From positions 1 to 36,505 of the IMG/VR virus record IMGVR_UViG_3300012936_002595: a DNA stretch of 36,505 nt, one strand, 5' to 3'. Under the pieces are notes generated by a model that was not told the origin of the DNA, ran no database searches, and saw nothing but the letters and a program-made list of their open reading frames with translations. The position numbers and the translations under genes were made by a program. Position 1 is the first letter of the stretch; each line of letters opens with the position of its first letter. The DNA comes from a virus. Shown one piece after another: positions 25,201 through 33,336 of this stretch.

Positions 25201-26950
25201 GATACTGTGCGTTTGGATTTCTTGGTCCGTTTTCTACTTGCTCACATGCATATCTAATTGTCTTGAATGGTTTATCTACAGTTCTTCCGTATGTTGGTGC
25301 AGGTCCGTCTGTACCATGAGGAGCAACAAAATAAACTTGATCTGTTGCACCTAGTGTTCTCCATTCAGGTAGTGTTCCGCTTGAAACTAAAACTTGTCCT
25401 TCTGTACCAATTGGTAATCTAGCAGGTCCTGCTCCTGAATAGTAAACAAGATCTCCTGTTGCACTTAGTACATCTACATCGCTACCAACTGTGAACGCAT
25501 TCCAGTAACTACCTGTTACATCTTGATCTGGTCTTGAATTATCTGCTCCACCACCTTCTGCGCCTACAGTAGATCCGTCGTCTCCTTCTGATCTATGATT
25601 TTGAATACAAACATAATTGTTTGCACCGAATCTTACTAAATCGCCTTTGAAGTATTCTCTGTCATCAGTCCATGTGCCTGTCCAGTTTAATCCTTCGTTA
25701 AGTTGATCCCAATAAGTTGCGTTTCCTGGTAGTGCTGCTACTGTAGCAGTCATTGTACCTGTTGCTGACGTAGGTGTAAATACTGCTCCGCCAGGTGTTG
25801 TTGAAATCGTAAATTCTGTTCCGCTGTCTACTGTTTTAATATAGTAAGTTGCACTTGTGAATACATTTCCAAATGTAGTACCTGACAATTGAATTGCCAT
25901 GTTTGCAACCATACCTGTTGTATCGTCAGCAGTAAATATGTTTGTTCCTGCTGCTGTTTCTGATACTGTCGCTGTTATTGATGAACTATCGATTTTAGCT
26001 CTATATGTAAATCCGTTTAATCTTACTACTTCACCAATTTTGTAACTTGTACCAATTGCCCAATCATTTGAGAATGTGTAGTTTTCTGCAAATAAATCCC
26101 AATCTGTATTTCCAGAAGCAGTTGGTACTGTTCCTGTGTGTGTTGATTTTGAAACATATTGGTTACCACCGTATCTTACGATATCACCATTTTGATATGG
26201 TGTACTGATGCTCCACGTATCTTCAAATTCTAAACCTTCTACAAATTGATTCCATGATCCTGCTGCTACGTCAGCAGCAAAATCTGCTGTTGATGTGTGA
26301 TGTTCGCCTGCAGGTACAACCCATAAACCGGCTCCCTGTTTTACAACATCATTTGCTTTGTATCTTGTTGCTGATGCCCATGCACCTTTGTAGTCAATAC
26401 CTGTGTTAAAAGTATCCCAATATGCTGTATCGGCTTCTTGGCCTAGTGCTGCATCTGCTGTTGATGTATGTCCTGTTTTACATCTGTATGTATAACCGCC
26501 ATATCTTACCAAATCACCAACTAAGTATCTAGTTGATATTGCCCAATCTGCTTTCCAATCTAATCCTTCTGCGTATAAATCCCATTTGGCTTGATCGGCT
26601 TCTAATCCTGTACTTGTTTCAACTCCGGAAGATCCTGATGATGCTGCACTATTAGAAGTATGAGCAGTATTTGCAATGTATAAACTGCCTCCATATCTAA
26701 CAACATCATTAAGTGCGTACGATGTACTTACAGACCATTCGTCTCTCCAACGTTGTCCGTCACTCATCTGGTTCCATTTACTTGGAACAAAGTCTAAGTC
26801 TGTGTAAAAATTGTTGTCAGATGTATGTCCTACGGCACAAATATAAGTTTTTCCACCGTATTTTACTACATCGTCGATGTAATATTGTGTTGAACCTGTC
26901 CATTCGCCCTTCCAGACAAATCTAATTCTACCTAATTTAAACTCTGCCAT
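19214..26950 (-). CDS. Giant modular tail fibre protein with CBM5/12-like repeats and BNR/Asp-box region
   Basis: At 2578 residues this is one of two giant paralogous fibres. Residues ~12-455 hold seven repeats of W-x4-W/Y...Y-x2-G/N-D-VV-R/K-Y-GG-x-x-Y, resembling CBM5/12 chitin-binding modules. A beta-helix start follows (VAPHGTDG, DKPFKTIRYACEQV, ~535-570). Then come four copies of a helical C-x-R-D module (~617, 925, 1165, 1392) and three copies of a beta module ending GTTFGN...T-x-YY. A conserved core with IIQRSPYVQNVTTFGN and IVSNDFTQVISDGIGAWV (~1490-1560) and a BNR/Asp-box region with repeated S-x-D-x-G-x-x-W (~1900-2200) follow. The end is GRVFFTSTDQDGNFRVGD and VPTQRAIKAYI. It likely binds host glycans. 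Start: TGGAAGC upstream of ATG, and a late box 23 bases before. Confidence 0.9.
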   Translation of the reverse strand: MAEFKLGRIRFVWKGEWTGSTQYYIDDVVKYGGKTYICAVGHTSDNNFYTDLDFVPSKWNQMSDGQRWRDEWSVSTSYALNDVVRYGGSLYIANTAHTSNSAASSGSSGVETSTGLEADQAKWDLYAEGLDWKADWAISTRYLVGDLVRYGGYTYRCKTGHTSTADAALGQEADTAYWDTFNTGIDYKGAWASATRYKANDVVKQGAGLWVVPAGEHHTSTADFAADVAAGSWNQFVEGLEFEDTWSISTPYQNGDIVRYGGNQYVSKSTHTGTVPTASGNTDWDLFAENYTFSNDWAIGTSYKIGEVVRLNGFTYRAKIDSSSITATVSETAAGTNIFTADDTTGMVANMAIQLSGTTFGNVFTSATYYIKTVDSGTEFTISTTPGGAVFTPTSATGTMTATVAALPGNATYWDQLNEGLNWTGTWTDDREYFKGDLVRFGANNYVCIQNHRSEGDDGSTVGAEGGGADNSRPDQDVTGSYWNAFTVGSDVDVLSATGDLVYYSGAGPARLPIGTEGQVLVSSGTLPEWRTLGATDQVYFVAPHGTDGPAPTYGRTVDKPFKTIRYACEQVENGPRNPNAQYLIERNRVFLQRETSSYIEYQVANATPGSIWENFDFDEYKCERDVGFIIDRLIWDIGHGGNLKSRAAALSFVNGFSADGEFSAPSEDKVYGGAGLAAEAQQSVAAYGHLETIINSVLNNTAPSTAYQDSSDSTAVAAQYIDTNYTTEAGVSTTIATLLKIITDTITAGDTSAIPTRLVPNVTINVKSGRYKEILPIIVPAETVILGDEVRSTNVAAQQEADSNTDVTDSYYSIETLKHIKGFIGNVVDGTSVTPTTGNTTSQDQTWPIADDAETAGITSKLVDVIAEQIDFKLGVKHTTNLTEPTGYNSSYLAGYGTAKKNIEYNKKFLQEEVIQYITNNFPTLKYSKTKCRQDVGYIVDAFSYDLTYGGNYQILNAAKAYWDGNSSTSALNSNAVTQTISAYNYLKELLAKVARSTTITGLQSTIPQYMNADAGASVATHIENNFDIILNTLAGDSTGADLPNVTVTTTASNVITTSAAHGLEVGDAFIPLEASNNLVKDTKYWIISTPAANTFTVSETFGGSVFTLTDATGLSVPAHVENYPAVTNAVSSTTALITAAETLDAQQEALVTLVDSYIDTNYPTLVYDEAKCKRDTRLILEAVMFDFMLGAGAINADATNFATHIAALAYLRSTSSDVYTLGQKTATRAAFKYLATVIAGDTATYLNSDATAAARVALLMDKLDTIFFSATNEGDVCATEIRNRDYARLKLEENRDFIKAEVAAYIDDAFSGTITNTTITTDVITISDTGWLKRNAAIKFTGTTFGNIVAGTTYYVYDVVSATQFKIATSRYAGSAVTLTTATGSANVEMLYDETACARDVDTYIDALKWDLQWTSNYKSRYAARYYANAVTGSQEEDFYYLRNGTGVRNQTLDGLNGDLTQENEYGTSRVSAGAYASLDPGWGPDDFRGWIIQRSPYVQNVTTFGNAAIGQKIDGALHNGGNDSIVSNDFTQVISDGIGAWVANNGRAELVSVFTYYAHIGYLSTEGGRIRGTNGNNSYGDFGSVAEGFDSTETVGSSVVDNRLQFEATVGSVTTDGADKIFTLEYNNAGSEYTEADMGLFGAGSDASAELGKEIRDDAVFNVRLLDNVDDSTNAPEAAGNFGGFGYVQSANTAQGGTTTQITIAATDSQTSTAYIGMRVYLNGGNGVGQVGIIDTYNSGTKVATVTKPSTGAAGWDHEVPGTTIAAPDASTTYVIQPNVTFGTPPRSETARTLAATTTWADLHYQNIFENYLNTVQNSTTGSGINATFDVFKKGTKYEVVLKTGGTGYARLDTVTILGTAVGGATPANDIVLTITSINSSTGAIVEFDKSGTSNGGKFIALPSATGNGTNTSADGVTWTTGGTLPATTTWTALAGGRMDKVVEATNFVTGRAYTITEPGDTPWFSIGASAILPGTIFEATGAGTFTSVAGKARENDERVIAIAGGTGVDDTAFSADGGATWTAGGNLPSTGSWNAVGYGANCWIAVKSGSTEAAISEDGGVSWSVTAASLPSTSTWDSVAYGGGYWVVLASGTNKAAWSVDKGATWTAVTLPSTSDWSSVAYGNNRFVAVSATNGTVAAYSIDGGQTWTASTLPSTAGWSHIEYGQGTFVAVSDGANYATSTDGIVWTARTQSETNGLVATAFGNPNQVGMFVGARQGSGNGGIQIKEGTRAQGRAFVATEKIFAIRITEPGSGYATAPTITITDPNNTFEAPTEVRIGKGALAQPSFKNRGTGYVTASADLNSGDGFADIFQSGSFIAVRRLSKVPAVGSNVVFGHLPERTFKLVQVLTLLGENDGAQTAFLQIAPDMTVFDTPPDGTSVETRIRYSQVRLTGHDFLDIGTGGFASTNYPNTPSKLPNQANETRDDNGGRVFFTSTDQDGNFRVGDLFTIEQSTGVATLNADAFNISGLQELTLGEVTLGGNSASITEFSTDVFFSANSDNIVPTQRAIKAYISSQIGGGGAALNVNSVTAGFITIQNNTISTTTGQSIKMNATFDFRSGVVGLPIAFNYFLT
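20350..21215 (-). repeat. BNR/Asp-box-like repeats within the giant fibre
   Basis: Five or more copies of S-x-D-x-G-x-x-W followed by ~40 residues, each with a Y-G-x-G/N-x-x-W/F-V-A/V pattern, for example SEDGGVSWSV and YSIDGGQTWT. Such repeats fold as a beta-propeller in sialidases. No catalytic residues are evident, so binding is more likely than cleavage. Confidence 0.72.
25580..26917 (-). repeat. Seven CBM5/12-like repeats at the N-terminus of the 2578-residue fibre
   Basis: Repeat cores such as YYIDDVVKYGGKTYICAVGH, YALNDVVRYGGSLYIANTAH and YLVGDLVRYGGYTYRCKTGH recur about every 60-70 residues, with a Trp-x3-Trp before each. The sixth copy is followed by an inserted beta module. Confidence 0.78.
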
Positions 26951-26973
26951 TTTTTGCTTCCATTGTTGTTATG

Positions 26974-26980
26974 TATTTAT
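26974..26980 (-). promoter_or_regulatory. T4-type late promoter box ATAAATA
   Basis: GATAAATACATAAC on the minus strand lies in the 57-base gap between the two giant fibre genes, 23 bases before the 2578-residue gene start. It is the same core as at 8076. Confidence 0.62.
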
Positions 26981-27007
26981 CAATATGCATCATTATACCG
27001 TTCCTCA

Positions 27008-30000
27008 CTACTCAATTCCAAATGAGTTCATAAACATTGTTTGTGCTAATATGCTGCCTGATATTCCAGCATTTGGTCCTTCAAAATCAGCACGTTGTCT
27101 AAATAAGTTTTCTAAACTTGCTACGTTGCCGATAGCATCTGGACCTACTTTTACAGTACCAGCAATAAAGCTCGCTGTCAATAAATCCGAACCACCAACA
27201 TTCAATCTATTTTGTAAATAAGATTTAATTGCTCGCTGCGTAGGTACTACATTGTTACTGTCCTGTGAAAATAAAGGATCAGTTGAGAATTCTCTAACAA
27301 CTGCACCTGATCCACCTAGTCTAACACCACCAAGTGCTAGTTCTGTTAGTCCGCCAAAGTCAAAGAAGTCAGCACTAATAGTAACAATACCAGTTGCCTG
27401 TTCAACAGCAAACAATTCTCCGCAACGGAAGTTACCGTTTTGGTCTGTGGATGTGTAGAATACTCTACCACCGTTGTTTTCATAAACTTCGTTTTCTGGA
27501 GCATAAACAAAAGTTGCTGCTTGATACAATGTTGGATAGTTAGTTTGTTCAAAGTTTCCTGTTCCGACATCAAGGAAATCATGTCCTGTGATTCTAACCT
27601 GTGAATATCTTTGTCTAATTTCTACTTGTGATGTGTGTTCAAGGAAATCATCTAAAGTTAGTTTAGGTGTTATTCTAAATCTTACAGTTTTGTTTCCTTT
27701 TGCATCTTCATCTAGTAATTCTTCAGTCTGTGTAGTATAGAATTCAGTTGCACCTCTAAATCTTAATTGTGTACCAGGTCCTGGTACAGGTCCAACTATA
27801 CCTGATATTGTTACAAATTGTCCTGAAGGTATGTTATCTGCAAAACCATCTCCAAGCACAGTGACTTGTGTGCTTGATGTTCTATAACCTGAACCTCTGT
27901 TTACCCAGCCTGGTTGTGCAAGTACTCTGTCAGCAATCCTTATCTCAGCATATGCGTCTACTGTGTTTTTAGGATCAACAAACGTTAGTGTAGGTTGGAA
28001 AGTTTCATACCCACTGCCTGGTTCCCACATTCTAATTTCGTTAATGTTTCTTGATTCAACAATTACTCTTCCTTTTGCTCTACATCCAGTTAGTATTTTT
28101 TCTCCCTGGTTACTGTTTTTAGGAACAACAATCCATGTACCTGTACTATTTGAGAATGTAGTAGAGTCAGTAAGTGTAATATCTGGATTTCCAAAACCAA
28201 CAGTATCCCATTCTAATTTATTTGTTAATGTTCTAGTAGTCCAATGTACACAATCTTCTGATGTTGCTGCAAATTGTGTTGTTAAATCAGCAGGAACATC
28301 ACCCGAGATAGGTCTTAATCCGTTGTCACCTACAGCAAAGAAAACTCCTTGTCCGTATGCTATTTTTTTCCAATAGTGTGCAGTTGAACCATCTTGTGTA
28401 GGCATTGTTCCGCCGTACCAAGTAACACTGTTATAACTATATGAAAGATCACCTGTTGTTGAAATAGCAACCCATCTATTATTTCCGTATGTAATCGATG
28501 TCCATTCTTTTGTAGCAGAGTCATCAATCACATCCATAATTTCTGCATTCCATGTCCAAGTATCTGTAAGTGCGTTGTATTCACCTATTGCAGCAAAGTT
28601 TCCTGTATCACAAATCGCAACAAACTTTCCTTTACCGTACGCTACAGATTTCCATTTGTTAAATGTTGAATCTCCTATGTTTGGTAATTCAGTTTCCGTC
28701 CAACTTGCTCCACCGTCAATACTGTAAATTCCTTTATCGGCTGTTTCAGATACTGCAAGGAATACTCCATAGTCTCCATTACCTACAAGTGATTTACCGT
28801 ATGCCATATCAGTCCATGTACTATCTACAGGAAGTGATACCGCTGTCCAATTTATACCGTTTTTAGAATAAAGTCCAATTCCAGAATTATATGCAACTGC
28901 TGCAAATCTATTTGATCCTGCTGCTAGTGCTCTCCAATCTCCGCCTTGTGGTAAAGTTTCTTGTGTCCAATTTGTTCCGTCAATACTGTAACTACTGTCT
29001 GTGCTAGAGCTAGGTAATAACACAAATCTTCCGCTTTGTGCAATTCCTGTTACTGATACTGCTGTAAGAGTGTTTGTACTATCTTCAGACACACCTGCAA
29101 CTTCTAGATAACAATCGTTTTCAGGTGTTGCACCACCTAGTTCGTCACCCGGAATAGTAATAGTTGCTCCTTCAGTATATCCTGCTCCAATGCTGACTAT
29201 ACTTGCAACATATTTTCTTCCTAATTTAATTACGTCAAATGTTGCATCTTCAATTACATTGTCTCCTCCGCCAGTTCCTGTAACACCTTGGTATTCTTCT
29301 TCTGTTTCGCCATAAGCGATTGATGTCCAAGGAGATGCGCCTGCTAAGTCTACAACTTCTTGTTCGAATCCAGGATGTTGGAAAATTGGTCTAGGTTCTA
29401 ATCTGTATGTGTTGTCAGTAAACAGTGCTGGCTGACTTGGAAATCCTGGAATAATATGATCCCATCCAGGCTGCCCGTCTGATTCTCTTGCTACTTGTGC
29501 CTTTTGATTAATTTTGTTGTAGGCAGTTACGTAACCATACTGTCCTGCACCTTTACCTGAAGTAATAATTAATCGTAACCCAAGAATATCAGCCTCTTCA
29601 AAATCACTATTTGTGGCTAGTGTTAATGTAGTTTCATCGCCAAACTGAGCGTTGTTACCTATGTTTTGGTATCCGCCTGCGCCTGGTGTACCACCTGAAT
29701 CGCCTGGTCTGTTTTTTACAAGTGATTGATAAATTCCGCCATCACGTGTTTCTTCAAATACTGCTTCTGCATTTGTACCAGCACCTGCGAATTGATATGT
29801 AGCATTTGTATATTCTTGACCTGCATTACGATACTCTAGTGCAAGAATTTCATCGTTAACTTCTCCTGCAAATGCAATACCAATTGTTGCTTGTTCTGTT
29901 CTGTTATCAACTTCTGCAAATGCAGGTGTTTCTGTTGGATCGTTACCGTCTGCAACTGCACCAAAGTCACCATAAGAACTGTTACCGTTAGTAGCACGTA

Positions 30001-32605
30001 TTACACCGCCCTTTTCTGCAAACATACCTATCTGTGCATAATATGTAAACACTGATACTAGCTCGCCTCTTCCATTGTTTAAGATCCAAGCACCTATACC
30101 ATCGCTACAAACTTGCGTAAAGTCATTTGAAACAATCGATTTATTACCGCCGGCGTGTAGCGCACCATCAATTTTTTGTCCTACACAATTTGTACCAAAT
30201 GTCGTAACATTTTGAATGTAAGGTGATCTTGTTTTAATCCATACACTTTCGTCATCTACACCCCAACCTGGATCAAGTGATACAAATGAACCTCCGGTCG
30301 GTCTTCTATATAATTCGTTTACACCTACAGGATTTAAATCTCCGTTCAATCCTTTGGTAGTTAAGTTTCTAACACCTGTAGCATCTCTAACATAAAACAT
30401 GTCTTCGCGCTCTGATCCTTGTACAAGTCTTCTGTAATATCTTGCTTCTATCAAGGTGCTGTAGTTTCCTGGATACCTAGTATCCATTATAAATCCATCT
30501 ACATATCTGCTAATCATATCCTGTAAATAAGTTGAATTATAAGCAATTGCGTTATCTGACAGATATGCTATAACTTCAGCAATTAAAAAATCTCTGTTTG
30601 CTTCAAGAATCTGTCTTGAATTATACCATGCCCAGTTTTCACCTACTGTATGATTTTGTATAGTGTTTGATCCTGTTACTGTTACATCTGCTCCTGTGCC
30701 TGCAATGTGATAATCTAGATAACTTCTAATATCTGTAATTAAATCAATTACGTTATCAGGTGCATCTGGTGCAAGAACTGGTTCGTATGTTAAATCTTCT
30801 CCTGTAGCAATATCAACATCATACACTTCGCCTTTTAATGTAGCATTAACATTTTGTGTTACAGTATTAGAAGTAGATGGAGTTATAGCAATATTAGTCA
30901 TTACGCTAGGTATAATTGTAGCCAAATAACTTAGAGCAGTATAATGACTTGATAAATCACCTGCTAATTCTGCAACTGGTTTAGATGCTGTGATACTTGT
31001 GCTTCTTAATTCTGTTCCTAGCACTGCAACTTTTGCTGGTACTCTCAATGGTAATACTTCTTCGTATAATCCTGTACCCATTTGCACAGAAATATTTGAA
31101 TAGTCATCCATCATCATAATTCTATCTAGTGCATATCTTAATGACTTGTAAGGCTTTTGAGGATCAAAACCTCTGTTAGAAGTCCTGTCATCAACTCCTG
31201 TATTTTTGTCTACATAAATGAATTTGTTTGCTATTCCAAAGGTTTTGTATTCTACAAAATTAGCATCATCAACAACTAAAACTTGATTTTCGCCACCTAT
31301 TGGCAATGATGTTGTGCCTATTGTACTTAGATCACCTGCTCTTTGGAATCCAAATGTAAGCAAGTCTCCTTCAGCACTTAAAGCAACGTTGTCGCCTGCT
31401 TGTGATAAAAGATCCCAATAATAAAAACCTTCTCCGTTGTCTCCAGGATAGTTAAATGTATTTGCATCATGATTGAAGTTACATTTATATGCATTACCTC
31501 TGTATAAAACAATATCTCCTACTGAGTAATCTTCACCTACAGCCCAACTGTTTCTCCATGCAATTCCAGGAATAATTATTTCCCATTGTGAATTATCTAA
31601 AAATGCTAGTGAACTATCGCCTTGTGCTACATCTGTATCGGCTAATGCAAGATATAAGTTACCGCCTCGTCTTACAAGATCACCTGTTAGATATGCTGTA
31701 CTTTCGGAGTATTGTCCTCTAATTCTTGCTGCCTTATGTAATATAGTCCATGATGTGTCTTGCGGAAATTGCGGTGCAAAAGATGCTGAAGGATTTACAC
31801 CATTACTATTTCTTGTAGCAATGTAAATGTATCCACCATGTTTTACTATGTCTCCAATTGCATAGTACGTTTCTCCACTCCAGTTATTATAAAAATTAAA
31901 TCCAGGAAATTCTGTTATAAAACAGTTATCTGTAATTACCTCACCTGAAGTGTGTCCTTTTGTAACTCTAAGTATAGATCCGCCATACTTCACAAGATCG
32001 TTTGGTCTGTATCTTGTAGCGTCTGACCATGATCCTACATACTCAATTCCTTCATGTAAGATTTCCCAATTTTCTAATGTACTATCCTCATCACCGTCAT
32101 TGTTACCAATTTCGGTTCCGTCATCATTAGTACCGCTTGTGTGTTCAATTATACATTTATACGTGTTACCATTGTATCTAACAACATCGCCTACACCATA
32201 TCTTGTAGTAGGTGTCCATACATTCGCCCAATTGTATGCGTCAGCATACTCTGCCCATTTATCAGCATTTGCTGCAAAAGTAGATCCTGAAGTATGTGAT
32301 GTAACTGCTAGGTATAGTTTACCACCATAAAGTGTGATATCGCCTGGATTATATAAAGTTGCAGTCTGCCAGTTACCACGCCAAGCAACACCATCTGTCA
32401 TTTTTCTCCATGCAGGAGTAAATTCTGAATCTTGTGGATCTGCTAGATATTCTTGGTCAGTTTGAAATGCGCTTGCTGTATGCTGTCTTACACAAACCCA
32501 AGTTTGTCCACCATATCTAACTACATCATCTCTATTGTAAACAATTGCAGTAACCCAACCTGATCTCCAAGTATATCTAAGTCTGCTTATCTTAAATTCT
32601 GCCAT
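27008..32605 (-). CDS. Giant modular tail fibre protein, paralogue of the 2578-residue fibre
   Basis: The 1865-residue paralogue keeps the same order with fewer insertions: seven CBM5/12-like repeats (~11-385), a beta-helix start (YVDKNTGVDD, QKPYKSLRYAL, ~462-493), one helical module with LEANRDFLIAEVIAYL and a Cys-less YLQDMISRYVDGFI (~665-728), the conserved core IQNVTTFGTNCVGQKIDGAL and IVSNDFTQVCSDGIGAWI (~797-840), a BNR/Asp-box region (~1200-1465) and the end GRVFYTSTDQNGNFRCGELF and VPTQRAIKSYL. Both paralogues have the same N- and C-termini, so one probably arose by duplication and the other grew by insertion. The start follows TTAAGGATATAGGAAATGG. Its neighbour at 32617 is 11 bases away. 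A tail fibre or long adhesin is likely. Confidence 0.9.
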   Translation of the reverse strand: MAEFKISRLRYTWRSGWVTAIVYNRDDVVRYGGQTWVCVRQHTASAFQTDQEYLADPQDSEFTPAWRKMTDGVAWRGNWQTATLYNPGDITLYGGKLYLAVTSHTSGSTFAANADKWAEYADAYNWANVWTPTTRYGVGDVVRYNGNTYKCIIEHTSGTNDDGTEIGNNDGDEDSTLENWEILHEGIEYVGSWSDATRYRPNDLVKYGGSILRVTKGHTSGEVITDNCFITEFPGFNFYNNWSGETYYAIGDIVKHGGYIYIATRNSNGVNPSASFAPQFPQDTSWTILHKAARIRGQYSESTAYLTGDLVRRGGNLYLALADTDVAQGDSSLAFLDNSQWEIIIPGIAWRNSWAVGEDYSVGDIVLYRGNAYKCNFNHDANTFNYPGDNGEGFYYWDLLSQAGDNVALSAEGDLLTFGFQRAGDLSTIGTTSLPIGGENQVLVVDDANFVEYKTFGIANKFIYVDKNTGVDDRTSNRGFDPQKPYKSLRYALDRIMMMDDYSNISVQMGTGLYEEVLPLRVPAKVAVLGTELRSTSITASKPVAELAGDLSSHYTALSYLATIIPSVMTNIAITPSTSNTVTQNVNATLKGEVYDVDIATGEDLTYEPVLAPDAPDNVIDLITDIRSYLDYHIAGTGADVTVTGSNTIQNHTVGENWAWYNSRQILEANRDFLIAEVIAYLSDNAIAYNSTYLQDMISRYVDGFIMDTRYPGNYSTLIEARYYRRLVQGSEREDMFYVRDATGVRNLTTKGLNGDLNPVGVNELYRRPTGGSFVSLDPGWGVDDESVWIKTRSPYIQNVTTFGTNCVGQKIDGALHAGGNKSIVSNDFTQVCSDGIGAWILNNGRGELVSVFTYYAQIGMFAEKGGVIRATNGNSSYGDFGAVADGNDPTETPAFAEVDNRTEQATIGIAFAGEVNDEILALEYRNAGQEYTNATYQFAGAGTNAEAVFEETRDGGIYQSLVKNRPGDSGGTPGAGGYQNIGNNAQFGDETTLTLATNSDFEEADILGLRLIITSGKGAGQYGYVTAYNKINQKAQVARESDGQPGWDHIIPGFPSQPALFTDNTYRLEPRPIFQHPGFEQEVVDLAGASPWTSIAYGETEEEYQGVTGTGGGDNVIEDATFDVIKLGRKYVASIVSIGAGYTEGATITIPGDELGGATPENDCYLEVAGVSEDSTNTLTAVSVTGIAQSGRFVLLPSSSTDSSYSIDGTNWTQETLPQGGDWRALAAGSNRFAAVAYNSGIGLYSKNGINWTAVSLPVDSTWTDMAYGKSLVGNGDYGVFLAVSETADKGIYSIDGGASWTETELPNIGDSTFNKWKSVAYGKGKFVAICDTGNFAAIGEYNALTDTWTWNAEIMDVIDDSATKEWTSITYGNNRWVAISTTGDLSYSYNSVTWYGGTMPTQDGSTAHYWKKIAYGQGVFFAVGDNGLRPISGDVPADLTTQFAATSEDCVHWTTRTLTNKLEWDTVGFGNPDITLTDSTTFSNSTGTWIVVPKNSNQGEKILTGCRAKGRVIVESRNINEIRMWEPGSGYETFQPTLTFVDPKNTVDAYAEIRIADRVLAQPGWVNRGSGYRTSSTQVTVLGDGFADNIPSGQFVTISGIVGPVPGPGTQLRFRGATEFYTTQTEELLDEDAKGNKTVRFRITPKLTLDDFLEHTSQVEIRQRYSQVRITGHDFLDVGTGNFEQTNYPTLYQAATFVYAPENEVYENNGGRVFYTSTDQNGNFRCGELFAVEQATGIVTISADFFDFGGLTELALGGVRLGGSGAVVREFSTDPLFSQDSNNVVPTQRAIKSYLQNRLNVGGSDLLTASFIAGTVKVGPDAIGNVASLENLFRQRADFEGPNAGISGSILAQTMFMNSFGIE
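28210..28995 (-). repeat. BNR/Asp-box-like repeats within the 1865-residue fibre
   Basis: Copies such as YSIDGTNWTQ, YSKNGINWTA, YSIDGGASWTE and SEDCVHWTTR, spaced 40-60 residues, match the BNR/Asp-box region of the other giant fibre. Confidence 0.68.
31464..32575 (-). repeat. Seven CBM5/12-like repeats at the N-terminus of the 1865-residue fibre
   Basis: Cores such as YNRDDVVRYGGQTWVCVRQH, YGVGDVVRYNGNTYKCIIEH and YRPNDLVKYGGSILRVTKGH recur every 50-65 residues with the same Trp-x3-Trp lead as in the paralogue. They suggest glycan binding. Confidence 0.77.
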
Positions 32606-32616
32606 TTCCTATATCC

Positions 32617-32997
32617 TTAATTCCAAGGGTTTTCCGAACTGGAATTACCTGTTGGGTATTCATAATTTTGGTTAATTCTTTGTGTTAACATACCGTTACT
32701 ATCTACATAGTAAAGTATGCTTCTTTGATCCCATCTATATTGACTCCAAACTAAATTATCGTCCTCAACTTCGTGATCTGCATTTACTCCTTCAAAATAA
32801 TCAATACCTGGTTCAAAGTCTTCAAAAGTTTCTGAAGGTTTTCCAGGCAAATTAAGATGAATTGTATCTTTACTAATTAAATTATCAATTCTTTCTAAAA
32901 ATACTTCTCCGTCATCGTTTCTTCTAATCATATATAGATAACGAGGACTGTTACCAAGTGACTCATTAGCAGCCTGACCAAAATAATATGTGCTCAT
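32617..32997 (-). CDS. Small virion-associated protein, unknown function
   Basis: A 126-residue acidic protein starting MSTYYFGQAANESLGNSPRY with YLYMIRRNDDGEVFLERID, a central ETFEDFEPGIDYFEGV and an end DQRSILYYVDSNGMLTQRIN. I recall similar proteins before giant fibres in marine T4-like phages, but no function. Its start overlaps the upstream stop in TAATG, and its stop is 11 bases before the 1865-residue fibre. A role in attaching the fibre or in the baseplate is possible. Confidence 0.72.
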   Translation of the reverse strand: MSTYYFGQAANESLGNSPRYLYMIRRNDDGEVFLERIDNLISKDTIHLNLPGKPSETFEDFEPGIDYFEGVNADHEVEDDNLVWSQYRWDQRSILYYVDSNGMLTQRINQNYEYPTGNSSSENPWN

Positions 32998-33329
32998 TAT
33001 GATATCTCCACGTAACTAATACTAGCATCGATACAATCGTCAGTATCACATTCTAGTCTTAATCCTGCTGTTTCGGGAAGGATTAACCTTTCACCGTTTG
33101 TTATTACTTTTGCACTAGATCCTGGAGGTATAGGAATTTGTCTAGCATAGTTAGCAACAGTAGATGATTCATCTACTACGTATACGTTTACAACTGCCAT
33201 GTCAAAGTCTGACGTATTTGCTAGATTTAAACCTACAATTGTTGCTCTAACTCCTGCTATAATCTGTAAGATATCTACAGGTGTTTTTCCTACTCCAGTT
33301 ACTACTTCGTTTTTAAATACTGTTGGCAT
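32997..33329 (-). CDS. Small structural protein, beta-sandwich type
   Basis: A 110-residue protein with alternating strands: MPTVFKNEVVTGVGKTPVDI, then ATIVGLNLANTSDFDMAVVN, IPIPPGSSAKVITNGERLIL and an end with DCIDASISYVEIS. The arrangement parallels the 111-residue protein at 18856-19191 (strand, N-x-T turn, P-x-G..ER..L-x-x..G-x-x..), suggesting a shared fold in head/tail decoration or fibre attachment. The start is after AGGATAAGTATAGT, seven bases from the upstream fibre stop. Exact role unknown. Confidence 0.72.
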   Translation of the reverse strand: MPTVFKNEVVTGVGKTPVDILQIIAGVRATIVGLNLANTSDFDMAVVNVYVVDESSTVANYARQIPIPPGSSAKVITNGERLILPETAGLRLECDTDDCIDASISYVEIS

Positions 33330-33336
33330 ACTATAC

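Noticed and set aside
19214-26950. The 2578-residue frame as a fusion error of several genes
   Set aside because: The frame has no stop over 7.7 kb, the ends match the 1865-residue paralogue, and the modules are inserted in order, so it is one gene.
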